Part shown: piece after piece, positions 56,950-64,000 of the stretch
Layout of the letters: every line of letters starts with the position of its first letter
How positions within the stretch are numbered: position 1 is the first letter of the stretch
Assembly: GCF_910592395.1 (NCBI RefSeq)
Contig: NC_088312.1
Location: 17,803,292-17,867,291, forward strand
Direction: 5' to 3'
Origin: Lineus longissimus
Lineage: Eukaryota; Nemertea; Pilidiophora; Heteronemertea; Lineidae
Length of the DNA: 64,000 nt
Made by a program: the position numbers and the translations under genes
Notes under the pieces: generated by a model
Told to the model about the DNA's origin: nothing
Databases searched by the model: none
What the model saw: only the letters and a program-made list of their open reading frames with translations

Positions 56950-57100
56950 TGTCGTGTCAGGATGAGTCAAAAGTAATTGCAGTTAAGACGATCTTTATGA
57001 ACAAATACATCATTGATTCTCAAGAGCTTGAAAGTAACAACGAGAGGGAGAGACCAATTCCGGAAGGGCCGTGGTGGGCCTTGAAGACACTATAACATCA
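56950..57100 (-). repeat. 5' LTR of the gypsy element
   Basis: Minus strand TGATGTTATAGTGTCTTC ... TGACACGACA, about 95% identical to the 3' LTR. It ends directly at the primer-binding site. Confidence 0.92.
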
Positions 57101-57125
57101 CACCACCAACGCTTCGGACATAGTC

Positions 57126-58392
57126 GAGGCAAGACCACCATTGATTTTTTAAGCCATTTAGCAGTTCAATTGTCAATGTCTGACCGCGACGCATCAAATA
57201 CTGCGTGGGGTTGTGAATCTGACATTTTGATATGATACGACCACGGACATTTTTTGATAATCGACAAATTAGACAGACTTTGATATTTCCACTCTTTTCA
57301 GCCAACTGGCAGAAAAATCTCAAAACACGCCCACTATTACCAAATTAGCAAAATTCAAATTTTTTTTTTTCATCAAATAATTTCTTTATATCTGTAGACT
57401 TGCCACAGCAAATATTTTTCCAATACCTCTCCAAATATGTACTTCAGAGTTAAAAACATGCACTCGTCTAATTGATTGGCCTGGACACTCCAACCTAATA
57501 TGTAAAGAGCAAGCTCTAGTGAACTCACACAACTGTTTGACATGGGGGAGCCCCCCAAACCCCGTCCTTCTGACATATTTAGCCAGTAGATTGGGGGATG
57601 AGTCCCCCAAACCCCCTCCCCCGTTCTCTGAAAGTGACAGGTTTTAGTCAGTACATTGGGGGGAAGGCCCCCCCCCATTGGACTCTAAAAATAGAATTCC
57701 TTGGAGACGCTGAACAATAAGGCCCATAAAGAAATTGTCCCCGCCCCGGTAGCTGTCTCATATCTGCTGACAGAAGCAGCTCTTTGTGGTGAAATAATAA
57801 TTGAATGCATGTCATGACACCCAGGAGCTTTTTCTCATTTCTGAAACAGTTGCATGGTTGGAATGAATTTCCAAATCAGTCCGTCAAATCTCTATCCAAA
57901 TGGAACTTTAAGACCACTCTATATTTGTGCAGTAGTGTTAAAACTGACTTTTTGAAGTAAAGTACGTAAATCGAGAAGAAGAGGACGTTTACTTCGTCTG
58001 CAATGAAATGTCACAACTGTCTCCGCCGACGTTGTTGTCCTGTATGTTCTAGCAGACGATTTTTAGATACGCTTCAAGACAGTGGCGCCGGTGTGAATAA
58101 ATCTACTTGCGTGATTGGTCAATGGCTCATGACGTCATGAAATAATTGCGTCAACAACGGGAATCATGGTAACTGTGGTTGCGGTGCGTCGTGAAAGCAG
58201 GATCGGCAAGCGCGGCCCGTATGGAATGCAACAAACTGTACCGGAACCGGAACTGTCATGGGTCTGCACAAATTTTTTCAGATTCGATGGACATGATGGA
58301 TATATGAATTTTGTTTACACTTTATACATACACGTAACCATTACACTCACTACGTTGTGTGAGTGATGAATATTCGTTGGTGGTCTTGTCTC
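57126..58392. mobile_element. MITE of the GAGGCAAGACCACC family, long copy
   Basis: Starts GAGGCAAGACCACCATTGAT and ends GGTGGTCTTGTCTC. 57126-57500 is nearly identical to 58951-59360; beyond that it holds ~870 bp missing from the short copy. It includes CATGGGGGAGCCCCCCAAAC repeats (57540-57680). No coding recognised. It begins 25 bp from the gypsy element. Confidence 0.75.
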
Positions 58393-58950
58393 AATGAAAG
58401 TAGATTTCAGGGGTTTAAATTTTGAGAATTTTTTCAAACTTGATTGTCCTAATGTAGATGACATCCCACAACTCTCCAACAAAGAAAAGTGATATCTGTA
58501 CATTTTTGGAGAAATGAGAGACATTTCCAAGAGTGGTACAACTGTGCCAAAGCGACGAAAGAGGACAAAATCGACAAAAAGTCATGATTTTGCAGCCAAT
58601 AGCACCAAGTTCAAAGACCAGCACTGGCCAGAATAAGCGAGCTGTGGAGCTGAAAATTTAGGATGTGATTCAGCAATATCTTTGCTGCTTAGGGCACAAC
58701 TTTCAGAATCAAGGCTTAAGTAGTTTCAAAGAAATTACAAAATGAAAGACAACACAACAAGACTTGTAAAAATGAAACCGAACTTAGACCGGGGCTAGGT
58801 TGGCTCATATTGGGATCAAATTAAGCTTTTTCTCATTATTTTAGCTTGTTTTGACCTTAAATCATCAGTAATACAATATTCTAAATGAATTAGAGTGATT
58901 TGAGCACATTCAAATTTTTCACTAAATTGACCCAAAATGTAGTGTAAATG
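58393..58950. other. No gene recognised
   Basis: Spacer between the two related MITEs. No supportable gene. Confidence 0.35.
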
Positions 58951-59390
58951 GAGGCAAGACCACCATTGATTTTTTAAGCCTTTTAGCAGTTCAATTGTCA
59001 ATGTTTGACCGCGACGCATCAAATACTGCGTGGGGTTGTGAATCTGAAATTTTGATATAATATTCCGGACAGTCGGGAAAGTAAATGGTGAAAAGTAAAC
59101 TGGTAGTTGACCACGGACATTTTTTGATAATCGACAAATTTGACAGACATTGATATTTCCACTCTTTTCAGCCAACTGGCAGAAAAAACTCAAAACACGC
59201 CCCCTATAACCAAATTAGCAAAATTCAAAATTAATTTTTTCATCAAATAATTTCTTTATATCTGTAGACTTGCCATAGCATTTTTTTCAATACCTCTCCA
59301 AATATGTACTTCAGAGTTAAAAACATGCACTCATCTAATAGATAGGCCTGGACCCTCCAACCTATGAATATTCAATGGTGGTCTTGTCTC
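58951..59390. mobile_element. MITE of the GAGGCAAGACCACC family, short copy
   Basis: 440 bp with ends GAGGCAAGACCACCATTGAT and CAATGGTGGTCTTGTCTC. It contains ~60 bp absent from the long copy (59065-59105) and lacks that copy's 870-bp interior. No target duplication seen. Confidence 0.75.
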
Positions 59391-60155
59391 AGTCGGCAAT
59401 CGAGATCAGTGGAACCCTAAGAAGAAAAATTTCCTATGCATGGTCGTTGTTCACAGACCGCACCTCCCATGCTGTCGTCAGCATGTTACGGACGCCACCC
59501 AGAGTTACGTCAACTCCAATTATCCAAGGACGACCTCAAGAGCATTACGGAGGATCTACCCACTCACTGCTGGTTTATAATTTCTGGCCCATAAACCCCG
59601 CAGTCCACTGAGTCCCAAGCTTAATCTTAGTTTTATTTCTATGTTGCTGTGCTGTCCAAATTTAGAGATTCTAAAGAAGTTAACACTAAGCAACGAATAT
59701 CATATCAAAATGCGTTCTCTTGATAAACACGTGAACATATAACATACAACGCTGCAGTGGTACTGAATACAAACAGTTGAAGTTTCCTCGGACAATACAA
59801 GCAATACACACAGTCAAACGTTTACACTAGCTCATCAGTCATCTCTTCTAAATTCTAAAAGGCCTTAGTCACAGTATATCATTGTTTCTAATACAAAATA
59901 CATTACGCCTCGTTTTGATCGGAGCGGTCTTGGTATCGTAACCAATGACCGCCTGGGAAGGTATAAAATTCTGAATTTTAGCAGACGAATTATTTTCACC
60001 AAGAAGCAACGATTCCCTTGCTGCGTGACTCATCTTCACAAGCACCAATATGGCGGAGTTCCGGACACCAGGCTGGATCATTCTTTGACGAAAACGGAAC
60101 ATATATACCTTTCAAATCGTATTTAATTTGTTTAATTTTGAAACCTTTTAGAATA
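59391..60155. other. No gene recognised
   Basis: No domain, RNA or repeat that I can support, apart from the outer frame of the following hairpin. Confidence 0.35.
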
Positions 60156-60326
60156 GAAATTAATACCTCGCTGTCGGTCATTGGTTGTATAATCAAGACC
60201 GCTCGGGTAGACCTCAAATTACGTCCAAAACCCGCGGCGCTTCGCCGAGGGTTTTGGACTGCATTTTCGGTCTACCCGAGCGGTCTTGATTATACAACCA
60301 ATGACCGCCAGCTCGGTATTAATTCC
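60156..60326. repeat. Foldback (long hairpin) element 2
   Basis: Arms of ~78 bp: GAAATTAATACCTCG..., CATTGGTTGTATAATCAAGA, CCGCTCGGGTAGACC, ..., AAAACCC; the right arm is its complement at ~88% (hand count), with a 37-bp perfect core. The loop centre is CGGCGCTTCGCCG, itself palindromic. Outer words TTTTAGAATAGAAATT and AATTCCTTAAACCA are as in 15257-15416. Confidence 0.85.
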
Positions 60327-60429
60327 TTAAACCAAGCTTATGCAATTAACGTAGAGTCCTTACTGCTTGTGGATGAACGTAGCATCTATCTGGAGTCTAT
60401 CCGTATGAACGAAGTGTGTCATTCAGTTT

Positions 60430-60995
60430 GAAGGTAACGCTGTCTACATGTAGCTGTGTGAATGAATGACGTAATCTGAACGATGATCTTAGGAACGATT
60501 CTGTCTGAACGAGTCTGAACGAGTCAGAAAGATTATACTGGAAAAAATATATTACAAAGATTAGTCCAGAGAGTCTCAAACAAAGTACTAAATGTAGTAT
60601 CAACTCATAATTCAATACAGAAAACTTATAGACCACTTAAAGCTAAAACGAACTCACACCGGACGGTGCTGCCATCTCGTGATAGAGGAAGTTACAGTGA
60701 CGTAGTTAACAGTGCAGCATCTGCAGATTTATCGATCCAAAACCCAATGCTCTAGATCACTGCCAACCTTAATAACTCACCGATACGTTATGCTTTTATA
60801 TAGGTACGTATCCATATCTCTTCCGATCCATCATCCAGCAGTTGTACAACAAAATAAGGACGATTATTGGACGACAAGACAGAAGAAATCGACACTCAAC
60901 AAACGAGCAGTTCCGGGCGAGGCAAAAGGGCGTATTCTTAGTTGAAGTGCCGACCAAACCCATGTGACGTCAATTTCTGCGGGAATGCACGAACA
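60430..60995 (-). repeat. 3' LTR of the BEL/Pao element (left edge approximate)
   Basis: Starts on the minus strand with TGTTCGTGCATTCCCGC at 60995 directly after the polypurine tract. CTATATAAAAGC at ~60793-60804 is a TATA-like promoter box. The left edge is guessed, as no second LTR lies in the window. Confidence 0.6.
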
Positions 60996-61011
60996 TCCCA
61001 GCCCCCTAATT
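60996..61011 (-). other. Polypurine tract of the BEL/Pao element
   Basis: Minus strand AATTAGGGGGCTGGGA next to TGTTCG, the usual BEL border layout. Confidence 0.7.
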
Positions 61012-61233
61012 GCGGAGATAGTCTCTGAATCGAAGCAATCACTCAACAAATCAACAAATTAATCAAGCTTAACATTCCTAATGATTGTGGGCGCAAATAT
61101 CCGCATACGATCCTCTAAATATATGCAAGAATGTCTACTAACTCCACTAAACTACTGACGACTTGGTTAGCCCGCAGAGTGCCCATAACCAATCTCAAAG
61201 TCTAATCCGCTTCCAACAGAAGTCACAAATTTG

Positions 61234-63530
61234 CTATCGGACGTGTGAGAGAACAGTACCTCCTCCTAACTTCTGTGACACGCCTAATCCCTTGCCGTCC
61301 TTGCTAACGGATTCTACCTTAGCCATAAGCCACGCGTTCTTAGGCGCTGAGTTATCAATAGCCAACACAATGTCTCCTGGTTCCAGATTTCTCGATGGCC
61401 TGAGCCATTTGCGGCGTTCCTGTAACAACTGCAAGTACTCCGTATACCAGCGTCTCCAAAAGTTGTCAGCTAAGAACTGGATTCTTCTCCAACGTTTCCT
61501 CGAGTAACAATCCCGAGCCTAAAAGATACCTGCGGGAAGCGGAGTTTCCGTGCGGAGAGTTAGCAGAGCATTTGGAGTCAATGGAGTGAGATCCTGAGGA
61601 TCGTTCGTTGCTGGTGTAAGAGGCCGATTACTCACAACGCACTCTACTTCACAGAAGAGTGTTCTAAGTCCTTTTATCGAGCTTGATAGTTTGCTCGTGC
61701 ATAAGCGAGTAGAGGACCTTGCGAATCGTTTGGATCTGTCTCTCCCATAACCCACCAAAGTGAGATGACGACGGTGGATTGAATTCCCAAGTGATGTTCT
61801 TGTTCCGCATAGAATCAGCTATTTGATCCTTGTTCCAAGCTTCGATGGCCTCTCGAAGGTCAGTTTCTGCCCAGACCAGGTTCATCCCGTCGTCCGAGTG
61901 CATAACTGTAGGGGCCCCTCTCCGGCACACGAATCTCTGATTTGCTTGTATGCAGGCGCTAGTGTCCAGAGAGTGTGCCACTTCGATATGTATGGCTCGT
62001 ATGGCATAGCAGGTGAATACAACACCATAGCGTTTATGATTGCTTCTCCCTATCTTGATGAGGAATGGGCCAAAATAGTCCATGCCAGTGCGTGAGAAGG
62101 CTGGTTCACCCCCAATAAAACGGTCTACGTGCAGATCAGCCATCTTCGGCTGCATAGCCTTGACTTGATATCTCCGACAAACGACACATCTAGCTACTAT
62201 CTGCTTGATGAGGTTGATCGCTCCTGGTATCCAGTACTTGGCCCTCAGACGTGACAGAACTACATTTCTGCCCAAGTGTCCTACCTGTCTATGAAGATCC
62301 TCTAAGATTCTAGCCGCCACGGGTAACTTCTTCAGTATCTATATCTGGTGCTTTTGCTCCTCCGATAAAGCGGGTGTTTTACCAAATCTTCCACCTACAC
62401 GCAGGAGTCCATCCTCCATGTATAGGTCAAGCTTTCGGATCGAACTAGCTCCTCCAACTCCCCCTGATTCTAACACCTTTATTTCACTTTCATAGAATCT
62501 TTCCTGTTTATGCTTGATGATGCGTTCCTCTGCAAGTTCTAGGTCCTCAACAGTAAGTGTTCTCCCCTGCGCTTGCCCGATTCTCCATTTCAAGATTCTC
62601 GCAATGGTTCCTCTAATGGTTTTCCACCTTGAAACTCTGTCAAACAGTCCTTCTAGCCCGGTAGTTCGATCCTCCAGATCCACTGCTGCATTTACAACAC
62701 CTTCATTTCCCTTTCGTACCTCGGGGTCATCCTTGCCAACTACAAAAACTCCACTCGCTCGAACTCATAGTCCAACTCCCTCAAGACCACTGCTGCACTC
62801 TTAACAGCAATGGTTGCAGCTGTAAGTTCCACTCTCGGTACAGTCACTTTCTTCAAAGGAGCTACTCCTGCTTTCCAAAAGAGAAGACTAGTATGAAGCT
62901 AAGAGCTATCTCTTTCCTTTATCCGTACATAAGCTTCCACACCATAGACCTTCCCGCTGGCGTCAGCAAACACGTCTTGCATTGAGCCATTGGTTCCATT
63001 GACACAAATCCACCTCGTCTATGGTATCATCCCATCCGATACCTTGCTTAGTTAGACTCTGAAGCAACATCTTGGCTGGTAGGACATTTGGTGCGGCTGA
63101 GCCTATCGGGTAGTAGACAGTGCTAACCAGCGATAAAATGCCTCTTCTTGTCGGCGGTTTCTCGTTGAGCGAGATATGAAAACCCAGGGTGTCTTGTGCT
63201 GGATTCAACACCTAATGCCCTCTCTTCTGGGATAGGGTCACTGTTGTTCTCAAAGCTCTGTTGTCGCTCCGTGGAGCGGTCAGCTATTGGTATCGATTCA
63301 AAGACCTCTTTGGCGTTACTAAACCAACCTATAAGGTTAAAACCTCCCTTTGCCACAATCTCCTTGGTGTCTTTAGCCTTCTCCACTCCAACAGATGTCG
63401 TTGTAACAGCATTGAGGTAGTCGTCCACATATAAACAGTGTAGCAGGTGGTCAGCATTGCCATGTTCATGGTTGCACGTGTACCCAAGTACAGTACTTGT
63501 AGTACAAACACACACTCTCGGCCAAAACAT
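61234..63530 (-). pseudogene. BEL/Pao pol: RT, RNase H region, integrase, DUF5641
   Basis: RT end at 63123-63530 with catalytic CLYVDDYLNAV, followed after a frameshift by GILSLVSTVYYPIGSAAP and WNQW (62963-63211). Pre-integrase part at 62339-62683 (KLDLYMEDGLLRVGGRFGKT), then an in-frame TAG, then integrase 61664-62320: zinc region HRQVGHLGRNVV ... CVVCRRYQ, catalytic TGMDYFGPF and MHSDDGMNLV (usually 'SDNG.NF') and FNPPSSSHFGGLWER. A frameshift near 61672 leads to LRTLFCEVECVVSNRPL; after another TAG comes 61234-61507 with FWRRWYTEYLQLLQERRKW and LEPGDIVLAIDN, the DUF5641-like tail. Degenerate. Confidence 0.9.
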
Positions 63531-63540
63531 TATTGCTTTA

Positions 63541-64000
63541 ATGAAAGTCGTTTCAATGAAAACATTTCGTTTTAAAACTTAACAATTTGTTTTAATTCAG
63601 TTCGATCGTGGCAGTGGATTTTAGCAATGTCTAAATCAAGTTCACTGAATTTCAACTTTCAAATATTAGAAATTCAGTGAGGTATAAATACAATTTTAAA
63701 AACTATCAAACACTTGAATTTAATTTAATCTAAAAATTGACCATCCTTAAAAACATGAATATAAAGGTTATAAACAAAATATAATTTCAAAGGCCAAATA
63801 TAAGCTTTTGAATTTAAATTTGACTCCATCTTTTTGTAGAATAATTAAGCAAAATTATGCCGTTCATAACAAGCTCCAGACTTGTACTGACTTGATAGTT
63901 GGTTCAGCTTGACTAATGCAGATCAACAGTCTACTTAGAATGTATCCTATGATGAATCACAATGCGATTTTGACACTTTGAACAATGCCAATTTTTGTCT
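63541..64000. other. AT-rich end of the window, no gene recognised
   Basis: Starts where the BEL/Pao text stops. Contains words repeated in inverse such as TTCACTGAATTT and AAATTCAGTGA (63640-63680), forming a small hairpin. No coding. Confidence 0.35.

Larger units (their letters stand above)
52481..57100 (-). mobile_element. Ty3/gypsy LTR retrotransposon, complete but mutated
   Basis: 4,620 bp bounded by LTRs of 149 bp (52481-52629) and 151 bp (56950-57100) and by the direct duplication CACC (52477-52480, 57101-57104; 7 bases CACCACC match). It has a primer-binding site, polypurine tract, gag with a zinc knuckle, and pol in the order protease, reverse transcriptase, RNase H, integrase, which is the Ty3/gypsy order. 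Coding is broken by several frameshifts and at least one stop, so it is inactive. The two LTRs differ at about 8 positions plus a 2-bp indel by eye. Confidence 0.95.
60430..63540 (-). mobile_element. BEL/Pao LTR retrotransposon, 5' truncated
   Basis: Minus-strand order: part of reverse transcriptase (63.5 kb), RNase H region, integrase, C-terminal DUF5641-like domain, polypurine tract, 3' LTR. Stops and frameshifts throughout. Sequence beyond 63540 is AT-rich and unlike pol, so the front half is missing or displaced by another insertion. Confidence 0.9.

Noticed and set aside
49639-64000. Upstream receptor exons (first half of the amino-terminal domain)
   Set aside because: No minus-strand segment with matching phase and a donor preceding the 54-bp exon was found; the region is dominated by retroelements.

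Overview
This window is animal nuclear DNA: spliced exons with GT..AG borders lie in long, transposon-filled introns, and there is no operon-like layout. Several dispersed repeats look like those of marine spiralians (molluscs, brachiopods), for example a block with AAGAGGCCCAAGGGCCTGGC near 11,650. A mollusc-like or other lophotrochozoan source is therefore an inference, not a proof.

The one clear host gene is a partial ionotropic glutamate receptor of kainate type on the minus strand. Seven exons can be placed from 49,638 down to 8,993. Five encode the second half of the amino-terminal domain (49585-49638, 47780-47944, 44202-44354, 39756-39860, 33120-33230). Two more are alternative-looking copies of the exon that starts the ligand-binding S1 lobe (9259-9462 and 8993-9196). 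Every exon is a multiple of three and every intron is phase 0. The 5' exons lie beyond the right end or are not recognisable. The exons for the rest of S1, the pore and S2 must lie left of the window. The two S1 exons have equal length (204 bp), are about half identical, have intact splice sites and are separated by a 62-nt intron. This is the classic layout of mutually exclusive exons and the most interesting feature here.

The rest is mostly transposable elements inside or beside this gene. From left to right: a tandem-unit repeat (1-1200); a dead pogo-like DNA transposon (2158-5649) with an internally deleted relative at 30108-31635; three ~1 kb inverted-repeat elements with 9-10 bp target duplications (6557, 20495, 25128); foldback elements (15257, 18672, 22701, 48234, 60156); LINE pieces (16.7, 28.5, 46 kb); tRNA-derived SINEs (27.3, 36.5 kb); a nearly intact two-gene Harbinger transposon (35141-37918); a block of satellites (40.2-43.9 kb); an SGNH-domain retroelement remnant (51.0-52.0 kb); a complete but mutated Ty3/gypsy LTR element with a 4-bp target duplication (52481-57100); a paired MITE family (57126, 58951); and a truncated BEL/Pao element with its 3' LTR (60.4-63.5 kb).

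Several insertions are nested and so can be ordered in time: an element inserted into a LINE, a MITE inside the terminal repeat of another MITE, a SINE inside the Harbinger element, and an inverted-repeat element inside one copy of a local duplication whose partner keeps the empty site.
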